Counted from the first letter of the stretch, positions 25,005 to 35,184 are shown. The stretch is 64,000 nucleotides of DNA from Amylibacter sp. SFDW26 (GCF_009184395.1 NZ_WEIC01000001.1:186001-250000); one strand, 5' to 3'. The notes: generated from the sequence alone by a model not told the origin. Numbers and translations are program-made.

Positions 25005-25639
25005 ATATTCGGCCTAAAGCTCGCAAGCTTAAGGCCAAAACCGATAAACACGACACCTGTTACACCTTGCAACCAACGTTGAAAATTGCCGTTTCGCGCA
25101 ACTTTGGCAAGGCTGGAAAACAGTATAACCATTGCACCGAACCAGACTGCATTTAATGCTGTGTGAATTGAGACAAGCATAAAGGATGCAGCCACTGATG
25201 TTTCGCCAAGTGTGATGAATTGCGGAAATGCTGCGAGATAGAACATCGATACTTTTGGGTTCAAAGCATTTGTTAACAGCCCTTCGACAAAGGCTTTGGT
25301 CAAGGTGCGTTGCTTTTTGGCTGGGGCTACTTGTTCGGGTGCTTTGATGCCTTTGAGGGCTGCATATAAAGCTTTGATACCGATCCAGCACAAGTATAGC
25401 GCGCCTAAGTATTTTACGATCGCAAATGCTGTTGCCGATTGCAGTAGGATGACAGATATGCCCAAAACAGAGAGTATACCGTGTAGATAGAAGGCTGCTG
25501 CAAAGCCTGCAACATTGGCAAAGCCCGCATTTTTTCCTGATGTTGGAACTGTCTTGGCAATCAGAACCCCATTGGGACCAGGAGAAATAACAAGCAATGA
25601 TGCGATGAACGTGAATGCAAGTATATCTGCCAAAGCCAT
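25001..25639 (-). CDS. LysE-family translocator
   Basis: This 212-residue, six-helix membrane protein starts MALADILAFTFIASLLVISP with the family motif SPGPNGVLIAKTV and, later, NALNPKVSMFYLAAFPQF. The ATG at 25639 has a GAGGAG ribosome site; the longer frame from 25804 has an unlikely Cys-rich extension and is discarded. It likely exports an amino acid. It is convergent with the DMT gene and divergent from the SLC13 permease. Confidence 0.87.
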   Translation of the reverse strand: MALADILAFTFIASLLVISPGPNGVLIAKTVPTSGKNAGFANVAGFAAAFYLHGILSVLGISVILLQSATAFAIVKYLGALYLCWIGIKALYAALKGIKAPEQVAPAKKQRTLTKAFVEGLLTNALNPKVSMFYLAAFPQFITLGETSVAASFMLVSIHTALNAVWFGAMVILFSSLAKVARNGNFQRWLQGVTGVVFIGFGLKLASFRPNI

Positions 25640-25771
25640 ATGGGAACTCCTCAATGTTGTATAACGATACATTGGTGACATTTTTTCGATCATGCAACTT
25701 AGATTTTTTGATCTTGTCTGTGGTGTTTTTTGACAAGTTGGGTCACCATATCCAAAAACAGGAGTAGAACA

Positions 25772-27550
25772 GTGCTGACAGGCATCATTCCAGAGGCATG
25801 GCATGCAGGGGTTGCGATTTTTATCGTGATCACGATGTTCGTTCTGTTTATTCGCGAAAGTTATCCGACCGAGGTGGTGGCATTATCTGGCGCAGCGGCG
25901 CTGATTTTAACGGGGATTTTGCCCTATCAAGACGCACTAGGTGTTTTGTCTAACCCTGCACCTTGGACGATTGGTGCGATGTTTATCTTGTCGGGTGCAT
26001 TGGTGCGCACAGGGGCACTGTCGCATGTCACCAGCTGGGTGACTGTAAACGGCAAAGAACGGCCCAAATTTGTGTTGGGTATGTTAGCGGTGTTTATCGT
26101 TCTGGCCTCTGCTTTTATGAACAATACGCCTGTTGTGGTGATTATGATCCCAATTGCTGTTCAGATGGCAAAGATTATGGGAACCTCTGCTTCAAAGCTG
26201 CTGATCCCATTGTCTTATGTCGCGATCCTAGGCGGTATTTGTACTTTGATTGGGACATCTACGAACCTGTTGGTGGATGGTGTCGCGCGTGCAGAAGGGT
26301 TGAAGCCTTTTACGATGTTTGAGGTGACACCTTTGGCGGTGGTTTTGGTGGCCTTTGGCGTTTTATATCTGCGTATATTGGCTCCGCATTTATTGCCAAA
26401 CAGATCATCTATGGCGGATATGTTGGGGAATACATCGTCAAAGAGGTTCTTGACCGAGGCGGTTTTGACCGATGGGTCATCATTGATTGGGCAAAAACCG
26501 TTAGAAGTGGATGCGTTTAAGCGGGATGGTGGACGTGTGGTGGATGTTTTGCGGAACGAGAATTCTTTGCGCCGTGATTTAAAGAACGTGGTTTTAGAAG
26601 CGGGGGATCATGTGATCTTGCGTAAATCCGCGGGTGAGTTACTGAGCTTGAAAGACAACAAAGACGTGTTGTTGGCTAATATGGTATCGAGCAAAGAAAC
26701 GAATACGGTTGAAGTCTTGATCACGCCAGGATGTGGTTTGATTGGGCGGACATTGGGGAAATTGCGGTTGCGTCGCCGTTATGGGGTTTATCCATTGGCG
26801 GTGCACCGTCGCAATCAAAACATTGGGTTGCAGTTGGATGCCGTGACTGTGCGTGTGGGTGATACGCTTTTGCTGGAAGGGGCTGATGAGGATATCGCGC
26901 GTTTGGCAAGTGATATGGACATGGTGAATTTAAGCCAGCCGAGTGAGCAGCCGTACCGCCGCAAACACGCACCGATTGTGGTTTTGGCGTTGGCAGCCGT
27001 GGTGATTTTGGCAGCGATCGGTATGGCGCCAATCTTTGCGGTGGCTGTTGTGGCTGTTGCAGGTGTGTTGTTGACACGATGTATAGATGCAGAAGAAGCA
27101 TTCGATGCGGTGGATGGGCGTTTGCTGGTGCTGATCTTTGCGATGCTTGGCATTGGGGCAGGGCTGCAATCTTCGGGTGCTGTGGCCTTGATTGCAAATA
27201 CAGCGGCACCTTATTTGCATGGGCTGCACCCGTTCTTTTTGGTTTGGGCTGTGTTTTTACTGACATCGGTTTTGACAGAGCTTGTGTCGAATAATGCTGT
27301 GGCTGTTGTGGTGACGCCGATTGCGATTGCTTTGGCAGCGCAATTGGGGATGGATCCACGTGCGTTGGTTGTCGCTGTGATGGTTGCGGCCTCTGCAAGT
27401 TTTGCGACGCCGATCGGATATCAAACGAATACTTTGGTTTATGGTCCTGGAGGTTATGCGTTTACGGATTTCCTGAAGATTGGTGTGCCGTTAAACATCA
27501 GTATTGGTTTAATATCGAGTTTGATTATTCCGATTTTATGGCCTTTATAA
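25772..27550 (+). CDS. SLC13-family permease with two TrkA-C domains
   Basis: This 592-residue protein has two membrane halves of the ion-transporter/ArsB-CitT type flanking a cytoplasmic section (about residues 205-400) with two RCK_C/TrkA-C modules (DGSSLIGQKPLEVDAF and VLITPGCGLIGRTLGKLRLR). NNTPVVVIMIPIAVQMAK and NNAVAVVVTPIAIALA are the paired helical-hairpin motifs. Proteins of this build import sulfate or dicarboxylates with Na+; the substrate cannot be told here. The GTG at 25772 is preferred (AGGAG 6 nt upstream) over a start at 25730. Confidence 0.88.
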   Translation: MLTGIIPEAWHAGVAIFIVITMFVLFIRESYPTEVVALSGAAALILTGILPYQDALGVLSNPAPWTIGAMFILSGALVRTGALSHVTSWVTVNGKERPKFVLGMLAVFIVLASAFMNNTPVVVIMIPIAVQMAKIMGTSASKLLIPLSYVAILGGICTLIGTSTNLLVDGVARAEGLKPFTMFEVTPLAVVLVAFGVLYLRILAPHLLPNRSSMADMLGNTSSKRFLTEAVLTDGSSLIGQKPLEVDAFKRDGGRVVDVLRNENSLRRDLKNVVLEAGDHVILRKSAGELLSLKDNKDVLLANMVSSKETNTVEVLITPGCGLIGRTLGKLRLRRRYGVYPLAVHRRNQNIGLQLDAVTVRVGDTLLLEGADEDIARLASDMDMVNLSQPSEQPYRRKHAPIVVLALAAVVILAAIGMAPIFAVAVVAVAGVLLTRCIDAEEAFDAVDGRLLVLIFAMLGIGAGLQSSGAVALIANTAAPYLHGLHPFFLVWAVFLLTSVLTELVSNNAVAVVVTPIAIALAAQLGMDPRALVVAVMVAASASFATPIGYQTNTLVYGPGGYAFTDFLKIGVPLNISIGLISSLIIPILWPL

Positions 27551-27556
27551 CGGACG

Positions 27557-27591
27557 GCGATCCCTTAGGGCATTGAGCCCTAAGGGATCGC
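27557..27591. terminator. Strong 15-bp hairpin after the SLC13 gene
   Basis: GCGATCCCTTAGGGC and GCCCTAAGGGATCGC form a perfect stem around an ATTGA loop, 7 bp after the permease stop codon. No long T tract follows directly. It works as a transcript end or stabiliser and is the first of two consecutive hairpins. Confidence 0.7.
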
Positions 27592-27626
27592 GTAAAGTCT
27601 TTGGGCTCGATGCCCAATGGCTTTAC
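27592..27626. terminator. Second hairpin after the SLC13 gene, related to the first
   Basis: GTAAAG, TTGGGC, a TCGAT loop, GCCCAA and CTTTAC form a stem broken by a 3/3 internal loop; TTCTTAATTT follows. Its reverse complement has a core (TTGGGCATCGAGCCCAA) close to that of the preceding hairpin (TTAGGGCATTGAGCCCTAA), so the two look like inverted copies of one element. Confidence 0.6.
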
Positions 27627-27713
27627 TTCTTAATTTGACGACTAGTGCTTGAAATCCCCCCTTTTGGGCGCTTATAAGTCCCAAAACACGTATTCACTAA
27701 AGGGGTTCGCATC

Positions 27714-28454
27714 ATGGCAGGCCATTCCAAATGGGCAAATATTCAGCACCGTAAGGGACGTCAGGATAAACTGCGTTCAAAGCTTTTCTCTAAACTTGCA
27801 AAAGAGATCACTGTTGCTGCGAAAATGGGCGACCCTGATCCAGATAAAAACCCACGTCTACGTTTGGCTGTGAAAGAAGCAAAATCCCAATCCGTGCCAA
27901 AAGATGTGATTGAACGCGCGATTAATAAAGCCGTTGGTGGCGATGCCGAAAGTTACGATGAAATTCGGTACGAAGGCTATGGGCCTAACGGTGTTGCTGT
28001 AATTGTGGAAACGATGACAGATAATAGAAATCGCACCGCTTCCACAGTCCGTTCGTTGTTCACAAAGTCTGGTGGCAATTTGGCTGAAACAGGCGCTGTT
28101 TCATTCATGTTCGAGCGTAAAGGCTTGGTTGTCTACCCAGCGGATGCAACAGATGCGGACACGATGTTTGAACATGCGATTGAAGCGGGTGCAGAAGATG
28201 TGGACAGTTCAGAAGATGGTCATGATATTTATTGTGAAGATACATCCCTGAACGATGTTTCAAATGCGCTGGAAGCGGCATTGGGCGAGTCGGAAAGCAC
28301 GAAGTTAATCTGGAAGCCAACAACGACGACTGATCTGGATTTGGAAGGCGCAGAAAAATTGATGCGCTTGATCGAGAACCTAGAAGAAGATGATGACGTG
28401 CAAAAAGTTACAACTAATATGGATGTGTCTGACGAGGTTTTGGCGCAGCTTTAA
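27714..28454 (+). CDS. yebC: YebC/PmpR-family protein
   Basis: This 246-residue protein starts [19 protein letters not shown], the diagnostic N terminus, followed by the [17 protein letters not shown] stretch and a long acidic C-terminal domain ([16 protein letters not shown]). The family was first described as DNA-binding regulators and more recently as factors that relieve ribosome stalling. It has a GGGGTTCGC leader and its own terminator at 28480-28510. Confidence 0.95.
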   Translation: MAGHSKWANIQHRKGRQDKLRSKLFSKLAKEITVAAKMGDPDPDKNPRLRLAVKEAKSQSVPKDVIERAINKAVGGDAESYDEIRYEGYGPNGVAVIVETMTDNRNRTASTVRSLFTKSGGNLAETGAVSFMFERKGLVVYPADATDADTMFEHAIEAGAEDVDSSEDGHDIYCEDTSLNDVSNALEAALGESESTKLIWKPTTTTDLDLEGAEKLMRLIENLEEDDDVQKVTTNMDVSDEVLAQL

Positions 28455-28479
28455 GACCATTACCATCTAGAAACAAAAC

Positions 28480-28510
28480 AAGGTGCTGCATGAAATGTGG
28501 TGCCTTTTTT
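28480..28510 (+). terminator. Intrinsic terminator of yebC
   Basis: AAGGTGCTGCAT, a GAA loop and ATGTGGTGCCTT pair over 12 positions when G-U pairs are allowed, followed by a run of T (CTTTTTTCG). It lies 25 bp beyond the yebC stop. Confidence 0.7.
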
Positions 28511-28715
28511 CGTATTTGATGCGTTTTTTGAAATTAAGTTTACGTTCCTATAGGAAATTTTTTCGGAAAATAACTTTACGTAAAATCCTCAGAACCGTGA
28601 AATACGCGCAGTTTGACGCATGCCAGTTCTTAAACGCAGGTGGTAGGGGAGTACATTGTGTATAAATCCGCGATTCTTTCAAAGGTCGGGGACGCTTGAA
28701 CAAAGGAGGTTTGTC

Positions 28716-30287
28716 ATGCGCATAGGTACTCCAAAGGAGATCTTTGAAGGTGAGACAAGGGTGGCAATGACGCCATCGTCTGCACTTGAATTACAAAAAC
28801 TGGGATTTGAATGTTTGATTGAAAAAGGAGCAGGTGATGCTTCTCGTTTTTCGGATCAGGATTACAAAGATGCTGGCGTGAAAATCGTGGCATCAGCTGC
28901 TGCTTTATATAAAGAAGCAGATATTGTTGCGAAAGTACGTCCACCAGAAGATATCGAAGTGAAACGTTTGCGCAAAGGTCAAACGCTGATTTCATTCTTC
29001 TACCCGGCTCAAAATGAAAAGTTGATGACTGCTGCCAACAAAAAAGGCGCGCATGTGATTGCGATGGATATGGTTCCGCGTATTTCGCGCGCTCAGAAAA
29101 TGGATGCATTGTCATCTATGGCAAACATCGCAGGTTATCGCGCAGTTATGGAAGCAGGCAATAACTTTGGTCGTTTCTTTACGGGCCAAATTACAGCCGC
29201 TGGTAAAGTACCACCTGCCAAGGTTTTGGTTGTGGGTGCTGGCGTTGCGGGTTTGGCGGCGATTGGTGCTGCGCAATCACTTGGCGCTATGGTGTATGCA
29301 TTTGATGTACGTCCAGAAGTGGCAGAACAAATTGAATCCATGGGTGCGGAATTCGTATTCCTTGAATTTGAAGAAGAGCAAACAGATGGTGCTGAAACAG
29401 GTGGCTATGCTGCTCCGTCCAGCCCAGAGTTCCGTGAGAAGCAGCTGGAAAAATTCCGCGAGCTTGCGCCAGATATGGACATCGTGATTACAACAGCGTT
29501 GATTCCAGGTCGCGATGCACCGAAACTTTGGCTGGAAGATATGGTTCAGGCCATGAAACCAGGGTCAGTTGTGGTCGATTTGGCCGCAGAGCGCGGTGGT
29601 AACTGTGATCTGACTGTGATGGATGAAAAGGTTATATCTGATAACGGTGTGACTGTGATCGGTTATACAGATTTCCCAGCACGCATGGCTGCGCAATCAT
29701 CTACGCTCTATTCAACAAACATCCGTCACATGATGACAGATTTGACCCCTGAAAAAGACGGTCAGATCAATCATGATATGGAAGATGATGTGATCCGTGG
29801 TGCGACTATTACGCATGACGGTGCAATTACATTCCCACCGCCTCCGCCAAAAATTCAGGCGATTGCAGCAAAGCCAAAAGAAACAGCCCCTGAATTGACG
29901 CCAGAAGAAATTCGCGCGCAAGAAGTGGCTGATTTTAAGGCACAGACGAAACAACAAGTGACTTTGCTTGCTGTTGGCGCTGCATTGCTATTGGGCGTTG
30001 GTTTGGTTGCTCCTGCCAGCTTTATGCAGCACTTCATCGTGTTTGTGTTGGCTGTATTTGTTGGCTTCCAAGTAATCTGGGGTGTTGCACACTCATTGCA
30101 TACACCATTGATGGCTGTCACAAATGCTATTTCATCAATCATCATTTTGGGTGCATTGATGCAAATTGGATCTGGGTCGTTCCTTGTGATCCTTTTGGCA
30201 GGTCTATCGGTATTTATGGCTGGGATTAACATCTTCGGCGGTTTCCTCGTAACACGGCGCATGCTTGCCATGTTCCAAAAATCTTAA
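28716..30287 (+). CDS. pntA: NAD(P) transhydrogenase, alpha subunit
   Basis: This 523-residue protein starts [20 protein letters not shown] after an AAAGGAGG ribosome site. It has the alanine-dehydrogenase-like NAD(H) domain dI ([22 protein letters not shown] nucleotide site, about residues 170-190) and, from about residue 420, four membrane helices that form part of the proton channel. The fused form matches the two-subunit enterobacterial type rather than the split PntAA/PntAB of some alphaproteobacteria. With PntB it uses the proton gradient to make NADPH from NADH. Confidence 0.95.
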   Translation: MRIGTPKEIFEGETRVAMTPSSALELQKLGFECLIEKGAGDASRFSDQDYKDAGVKIVASAAALYKEADIVAKVRPPEDIEVKRLRKGQTLISFFYPAQNEKLMTAANKKGAHVIAMDMVPRISRAQKMDALSSMANIAGYRAVMEAGNNFGRFFTGQITAAGKVPPAKVLVVGAGVAGLAAIGAAQSLGAMVYAFDVRPEVAEQIESMGAEFVFLEFEEEQTDGAETGGYAAPSSPEFREKQLEKFRELAPDMDIVITTALIPGRDAPKLWLEDMVQAMKPGSVVVDLAAERGGNCDLTVMDEKVISDNGVTVIGYTDFPARMAAQSSTLYSTNIRHMMTDLTPEKDGQINHDMEDDVIRGATITHDGAITFPPPPPKIQAIAAKPKETAPELTPEEIRAQEVADFKAQTKQQVTLLAVGAALLLGVGLVAPASFMQHFIVFVLAVFVGFQVIWGVAHSLHTPLMAVTNAISSIIILGALMQIGSGSFLVILLAGLSVFMAGINIFGGFLVTRRMLAMFQKS

Positions 30288-30300
30288 GGAGGAGGGGACT

Positions 30301-31734
30301 ATGGAATACGGATTTACAACAGCGGCTTATGTGGTCGCAGCAGTTCTCTTTATCTTGTCTTTGGGCGGTTTGTCTGGGCAAGAAAGCGCAAAGCGTGCCG
30401 TTTGGTACGGTATTGTCAGCATGGGCTTGGCCGTTTTTGCAACGATCATTGGGCCAGGATCAGGTTTATGGTTCTTGTCATTGGTGTTGATCGCAGCTGG
30501 TGGTTCCATTGGCTACGTTGTAGCACAGCGTGTGCAAATGACAGAGATGCCACAGCTTGTCGCGGCGATGCACTCACTTGTTGGTCTTGCCGCTGTATTT
30601 GTTGGCTTGAACGCGCATATCGAATTGGGCCGCGTTTTGGCGATGGATGATACAGCAAAGAAAGCACTGGAAGGTTTTGCAGCGCTTTTGGCTAAAAAAG
30701 ACGGTGTTGAGATTGCGATCCTACGTGTCGAATTGTTCTTGGGTATCTTTATCGGCGCTATTACGTTCACAGGTTCTGTTGTTGCTTATGGCAAACTTGC
30801 AGGCAAGGTGACTTCTGCTGCTGAAAAACTGCCAGGTGGTCATATGTTGAACGCATCAGCAGCTGCAATTTCAGTGCTTTGCTTGATCTGGTACTTCAAC
30901 ACTGGTGGTTTCCTACCGTTGTTTGTGATGACATTGGCAGCCTTGTTCATTGGTTACCATTTGATCATGGGTATTGGTGGCGCTGACATGCCAGTGGTTG
31001 TGTCTATGTTGAACAGCTATTCTGGTTGGGCAGCAGCAGCGATTGGTTTCAGCCTAGGCAACGACCTGTTGATCGTTGTGGGCGCTTTGGTTGGTTCATC
31101 AGGTGCAATTCTATCCTACATCATGTGTAAAGCGATGAACCGTTCGTTCGTCAGCGTGATCTTGGGCGGCTTTGGCGAAACCACAGGCCCTGCGATGGAA
31201 ATCGAAGGGGAAATGGTGCCAACAGATGCAAACACTGTGGCAGCACAATTGGAAGATGCGAACTCTATCATCATCGTACCAGGTTACGGTATGGCGGTTG
31301 CACAAGCACAGCAATCTGTGTCTGAGCTGACGCGTCGTTTGCGCGCAAAAGGCAAGACCGTGCGTTTTGGCATTCACCCTGTTGCGGGTCGTTTGCCGGG
31401 TCACATGAATGTTTTGTTGGCGGAAGCAAAGGTGCCTTATGACATCGTTATGGAAATGGATGAGATTAATGATGATTTCCCAGAGACAGATGTTGTTATG
31501 ATTATCGGGTCCAATGATATTGTGAACCCAGCAGCACAAGACGATCCAAACAGCCCAATCGCTGGCATGCCAGTATTGGAAGTATGGAAAGCTAAATCTG
31601 TGATTATCTCGAAGCGTGGCCAAGGTACTGGATATTCAGGTATCGAAAACCCACTGTTCTTTAAAGAGAACTCTCGGATGCTTTATGGTGATGCGAAGGC
31701 ATCATTGGATCAGCTTCTAGGGCAGATCAGCTAA
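30301..31734 (+). CDS. pntB: NAD(P) transhydrogenase, beta subunit
   Basis: This 477-residue protein starts at an ATG with a GGAGGAGGGG ribosome site 13 bp after pntA. About eight membrane helices come first (to about residue 260), followed by the NADP(H)-binding domain dIII with [35 protein letters not shown] and [16 protein letters not shown]. It forms the proton channel with PntA and binds NADP in the cytoplasm. A strong terminator follows the stop by 5 bp. Confidence 0.96.
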   Translation: MEYGFTTAAYVVAAVLFILSLGGLSGQESAKRAVWYGIVSMGLAVFATIIGPGSGLWFLSLVLIAAGGSIGYVVAQRVQMTEMPQLVAAMHSLVGLAAVFVGLNAHIELGRVLAMDDTAKKALEGFAALLAKKDGVEIAILRVELFLGIFIGAITFTGSVVAYGKLAGKVTSAAEKLPGGHMLNASAAAISVLCLIWYFNTGGFLPLFVMTLAALFIGYHLIMGIGGADMPVVVSMLNSYSGWAAAAIGFSLGNDLLIVVGALVGSSGAILSYIMCKAMNRSFVSVILGGFGETTGPAMEIEGEMVPTDANTVAAQLEDANSIIIVPGYGMAVAQAQQSVSELTRRLRAKGKTVRFGIHPVAGRLPGHMNVLLAEAKVPYDIVMEMDEINDDFPETDVVMIIGSNDIVNPAAQDDPNSPIAGMPVLEVWKAKSVIISKRGQGTGYSGIENPLFFKENSRMLYGDAKASLDQLLGQIS

Positions 31735-31739
31735 TACTT

Positions 31740-31767
31740 AAAAGGCCCGCCAATGTGCGGGCCTTTT
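31740..31767 (+). terminator. Intrinsic terminator of pntAB
   Basis: AAAAGGCCCGC, a CAATGT loop and GCGGGCCTTTT form a perfect 11-bp stem, GC-rich at the core and ending in a T run. It directly follows pntB. Confidence 0.9.
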
Positions 31768-31882
31768 CATTTTAGTGCTTTTGTATTTCCTGATTGCTAT
31801 TGCAAATTAAGTATCGACTCGATATTATATATCTTAACATATATATACCGCTAACGTGGTATCTTGTATTTAAGGATAAAGC

Positions 31883-32575
31883 ATGTCGGACTATAATTTA
31901 TCTGTACCTATAAAAGGTATATATTTCGGGGCAGTTCAAAACAGATGGGAAGGCAAACCACCATCCGCAATTCAAAAGGATTGGGTTGATGGCGTACAAG
32001 AAATTACGCCCCTAGGATTTTTGGGTGATGCGCAAGCCGATCTTGAAGTGCATGGCGGATTAGACAAAGCAATCCACCATTATGCAGCAGATCATTATGT
32101 CGCGTGGCAAACCGAAGGTCATATGCCTAAGGGAACGCTGCCAGCGGCATTTGGCGAAAACATATCGACATTGGGTATGACCGAAGAAGATACATGTATT
32201 GGTGATATCTTTTCCATGGGCACTGCTGAGGTGCAAATAAGTCAGGGACGACAGCCGTGCTGGAAATTAGGCAGTCATACACAGAATACAAAAATGCCGT
32301 ATCTGTTTCAAAAATTGGGACGTACAGGGTGGTATTACCGTGTGCTTAAGGTAGGGCATGTCGCTTCTGGCGATATGATTACTTTGTTAGAGCGCCCTGA
32401 ACCAGAATGGACCGTGAAACGTGTCACGAATGCTCGTCTTACACGCCGTGTAAGTGCTGAGGATGCCACAAAATTGGCAGAACTGTCTGTGTTGGCTGAA
32501 GGTTGGCGCGCGGCATTCGCAAAAATGGCAGACGGGCAAAAAAGCGAAGACACAACTGCGCGGTTAAATGGGTAG
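31883..32575 (+). CDS. MOSC-domain protein (YiiM-like)
   Basis: This 230-residue protein has a MOSC beta-barrel with GDAQADLEVHGGLDKAIHHYA, FGENISTLGMTEEDTCIGD and the conserved cysteine region ISQGRQPCWKLG. The HGG motif and the Cys are features of the YiiM/YcbX group involved in molybdenum-cofactor-dependent reduction of N-hydroxylated compounds. A C-terminal helical 3-alpha domain follows. It is preceded by a very AT-rich 115-bp leader and overlaps or abuts the DUF3088 gene. Confidence 0.87.
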   Translation: MSDYNLSVPIKGIYFGAVQNRWEGKPPSAIQKDWVDGVQEITPLGFLGDAQADLEVHGGLDKAIHHYAADHYVAWQTEGHMPKGTLPAAFGENISTLGMTEEDTCIGDIFSMGTAEVQISQGRQPCWKLGSHTQNTKMPYLFQKLGRTGWYYRVLKVGHVASGDMITLLERPEPEWTVKRVTNARLTRRVSAEDATKLAELSVLAEGWRAAFAKMADGQKSEDTTARLNG

Positions 32576-32588
32576 GGTGGATAACGAT

Positions 32589-32936
32589 ATGATCTTATAT
32601 TTGCTGAAAACGTCTTTTACGGATGAAGCCTATGAAGGAGAGCAATTTTTTTGCCCTTATTGTATTCATGTTGAAGGGGTGTTGTCAGCGTTTCCAGTTA
32701 TTCGTGAAACGATTGATGTTCGCTATGTTGATTTTGCTAAACCCCGTGGTGCGCTGCCAGATTTTGCTGGGGATACAAACCAATCTTGTCCTCAATTAAT
32801 ATTGCCGAATGGGGATGATGCTTATTCTGGGAAATATTCTGTTGATGGTGAGAATGGAACGAAACGTATCGATAATACGATTGCGATCCTAGATTACCTA
32901 TCTGACAGTTTTCAATTGTCGCGCAGACATCCTTAA
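32589..32936 (+). CDS. DUF3088 thioredoxin-fold protein
   Basis: This 115-residue protein has the DUF3088 pattern: MILYLLKTSFTDEAYEGEQ, then FFCPYCIHVEGVLSAFP with a CPYC redox-type pair, and later QSCPQLILPNGDDA (cis-Pro of the thioredoxin fold). An in-frame ATG at 32568 overlaps the MOSC stop, but the ATG at 32589 begins at the typical family start and is favoured. Function unknown; possibly a small thiol reductase co-expressed with the MOSC protein. Confidence 0.82.
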   Translation: MILYLLKTSFTDEAYEGEQFFCPYCIHVEGVLSAFPVIRETIDVRYVDFAKPRGALPDFAGDTNQSCPQLILPNGDDAYSGKYSVDGENGTKRIDNTIAILDYLSDSFQLSRRHP

Positions 32937-32937
32937 T

Positions 32938-32966
32938 AAAAAAGCCTGCGTTACGTGGGTTTTTTT
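32938..32966 (+). terminator. Intrinsic terminator after the DUF3088 gene
   Basis: AAAAAAGCCTGCG, a TTA loop and CGTGGGTTTTTTT pair over 13 positions with G-U pairs, ending in seven T. It starts 2 bp beyond the stop codon and could also end transcripts arriving from the minus-strand gene at 33002. Confidence 0.75.
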
Positions 32967-33001
32967 CGTTGTTAGCGCATTCTAAATATCTCTAAGTGTT
33001 T

Positions 33002-33916
33002 TCACCACTTGAGATAATGCCATCCGCTGACTTCGTCGATCAATACAGTTTGTTTGGATAAATGGGTGATATCATATATGGCTTCATATATATCTTCACG
33101 TTCTTCCGTTTCGATGACACCGTTATATTGACTGTCCAAAGATGTGATTTCTGTAATCATACGTTTCAGGTGTTTTCTGACCTTTGGTCTTGATGGTTTA
33201 TCACCTAGGGTTTGAATGTCTATCATTGTTGATTTGATGATCGTACTTAATTCTATAGTGAATGCAGGTGGTGGAAATGGAGGGCTTTTTGTCCATCTTT
33301 TGAAGTATGTAAAGTTTTGCGCTTTTTCCCAAGTTAGATGCTTTAACCGGGTTTCATAACGTTCTTTTTCTAGCGCTTCTTTTCTTACTCGTTCAGCGCG
33401 TAATAAATCGTATTCGTGTAAAAGAACATCTTTGTCATTATTCCATCTCCATTCCACTTCTGCATCTGTTGTTGCTAATTGCCATGCGCCAAAGCTGCGA
33501 AGATCTTTTCGCATATTTTCTTCTTCAGCTGTGGTTGAAATGTTACCTAAATAACTGAAATCGAGCAAAGTACATTCCCAGGCTTTATCCGTTGAGTGTA
33601 CGGCATACTTTGGCTTGGGTTCCTTTTTAGACATTCTTTCAAATGCGGTTTTCTGGCTATTGCCAAAGCTTTTCCGTACTAAAGGTTTAGCATCCTGAAT
33701 GTCGCTTAACGTTGGATTATGATTGAATATTTTATCGAGAACAACAAATCCAATAAGATCGGGCTTTGCAGTGCCCAAACAAATTACAGGCGTTAGAACT
33801 TTAAGGCATGCATAGCGCCCTGTATCATTGTCGCTAAACTTGTTTATGGGTGAAGTCTTAAAAGAATAAATATCACCATTCTTAAAATCTTTTGCACTTT
33901 GTTTGTTCATTTTCAA
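33002..33916 (-). CDS. Unknown 304-residue protein, N-terminal part faintly Imm26-like
   Basis: I do not recognise a firm family. The first ~65 residues (GDIYSFKTSPINKFSDNDTG, then RYACLKVLTPVICLGTAKPDL and IGFVVLDKIF) have the shape of Imm26-type domains, which are polymorphic-toxin immunity proteins. The central part is charged with a long helix (LLRAERVRKEALEKERYETRL). The C-terminal 110 residues are helical. No signal peptide. The base composition is AT-richer than the neighbours, and the gene is flanked by a terminator and a broken LysR gene, so horizontal acquisition is plausible. Function open. Confidence 0.6.
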   Translation of the reverse strand: MKMNKQSAKDFKNGDIYSFKTSPINKFSDNDTGRYACLKVLTPVICLGTAKPDLIGFVVLDKIFNHNPTLSDIQDAKPLVRKSFGNSQKTAFERMSKKEPKPKYAVHSTDKAWECTLLDFSYLGNISTTAEEENMRKDLRSFGAWQLATTDAEVEWRWNNDKDVLLHEYDLLRAERVRKEALEKERYETRLKHLTWEKAQNFTYFKRWTKSPPFPPPAFTIELSTIIKSTMIDIQTLGDKPSRPKVRKHLKRMITEITSLDSQYNGVIETEEREDIYEAIYDITHLSKQTVLIDEVSGWHYLKW

Positions 33917-33986
33917 ATTATACCTGAAATAAGCTTTATAAGTATTATTCTAAGAAGCCCGAATTGTCTTTACTAGCGGAATATAA

Positions 33987-34259
33987 TCACAATCGAGGTT
34001 TTTGCTCACTTAACTCGTTTATCAGCAATTTGATAAGCCCATTCTTTAACGCATTTGACGGCCATTTGGCATATACGTTTAATGGATCAAGTTCCCAATC
34101 TGGCAAGACGTATGAAATATGCCCGGGCGCTCTATCTTTAGTTGCTAAAAACTCGGGTAAGATTGCTAAGCCTGCATTCGCTGTTGATGCCACCACGCCA
34201 AATTGTGCCAAATTCTTGATCGTGGTTTTTCGTGCGTTGCGATCAGCCTTTGCCGTCAT
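33987..34259 (-). pseudogene. C-terminal remnant of a LysR-family regulator
   Basis: The 90 codons encode NAGLAILPEFLATKDRAPG, then ISYVLPDWELDPLNVYAKWP and LIKLLINELSEQ, which is the typical end of a LysR effector domain (GxAxLPxF, VLPDWE, YxxxPS). The DNA-binding domain and most of the effector domain are missing; the 57 bp upstream to the choW stop do not encode them. It occupies the place after choW where a choline ATPase gene would be expected. Confidence 0.75.
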
Positions 34260-34316
34260 AAGCGGAACTGTTGAATGTCGAAGGTGTTGTCATGGTTTCA
34301 TGCAATTACATTGAAA

Positions 34317-35159
34317 TTATCTTTTTTCACCAGTCCGTATACGCAACACACGATCCAGAAGAATTGCTACGATTACGATGATGAACCCGCTTTCAAAGCC
34401 AAGTGCCGTATTTACTGAATTCAATGCACGCACGACTGGTACGCCTAAACCGTCAGCACCCACAAGGGCTGCGATAACAACCATAGATAAGGACAACATA
34501 ATGGTTTGGTTTAAACCTGTCATGATTTGTGGCATTGCGTTTGGCAATTCAACGTTTAATAGTTTTTCACGTTTGGTTGCGCCAAAACTGTCTGCCGCTT
34601 CCAACTGGTCTTCGGGTACGCTTGTGATGCCAAGATAAGTTAGGCGGATCGGGGCAGGTAAAACAAAAATTACTGTAGCGATCAGGCCTGGTACCATACC
34701 TATGCCAAAGAAAACGATGGCTGGGATCAAGTATACGAATGTTGGTAACGTTTGCATCAGATCCAAAATAGGGGCGATATAAGCGTATATTTTTGGTCTG
34801 TGGCCAATTGCGATGCCAATAGGAACGCCGACACCCATACAGACGACACAGGCGGATAGAACCAGTGTTAAGCTTTCTGTGGTTTCATCCCAGTAGCCTT
34901 GGTTGATGATCAATAAGAGGCCGAGAAAGACCATAACGCATATTTTCCATGAGCGTTGTATGCCCCATGCAATCGCTGTGAATATGGCGACCATGATTAA
35001 TGGGTTTGGTGTTTGTAAGATCCATAGAAAGGCCTCGATCAGGTTTTCCAGAAGAATGGATAGAGCATCAAAAAAGCCTTCACCGTTTTCTTGTAACCAT
35101 TCGAATACAGTTTTTGCGGCTTTCCCAATTGGAATTTTTGTTTCAGTTAACCAATCCAT
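34317..35159 (-). CDS. choW: Choline ABC transporter permease
   Basis: This 280-residue protein has about six to seven helices and the inner-membrane permease motif EAADSFGATKREKLLNVELPNA (EAA loop that docks to the ATPase). IGIAIGHRPKIYAYIAPILD belongs to the ProW/OpuAB pattern. It imports choline or betaine with ChoX and an ATPase. The stop at 34317 is intact, but no ATP-binding gene follows on the same strand; a LysR fragment does. Separated from choX by a hairpin. Confidence 0.9.
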   Translation of the reverse strand: MDWLTETKIPIGKAAKTVFEWLQENGEGFFDALSILLENLIEAFLWILQTPNPLIMVAIFTAIAWGIQRSWKICVMVFLGLLLIINQGYWDETTESLTLVLSACVVCMGVGVPIGIAIGHRPKIYAYIAPILDLMQTLPTFVYLIPAIVFFGIGMVPGLIATVIFVLPAPIRLTYLGITSVPEDQLEAADSFGATKREKLLNVELPNAMPQIMTGLNQTIMLSLSMVVIAALVGADGLGVPVVRALNSVNTALGFESGFIIVIVAILLDRVLRIRTGEKR

Positions 35160-35184
35160 TTACTTCCCCTCCCGAAAGTAAAAC

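Noticed and set aside
26721-27398. 225-codon minus-strand frame inside the SLC13 permease gene
   Set aside because: Pro/Gln/His-rich antisense translation typical of a shadow frame; the plus-strand frame is a complete transporter.
31800-31865. AT-rich inverted stretches before the MOSC gene as a repeat element or CRISPR-like structure
   Set aside because: No regular repeat-spacer pattern; simple AT-rich promoter sequence explains it.
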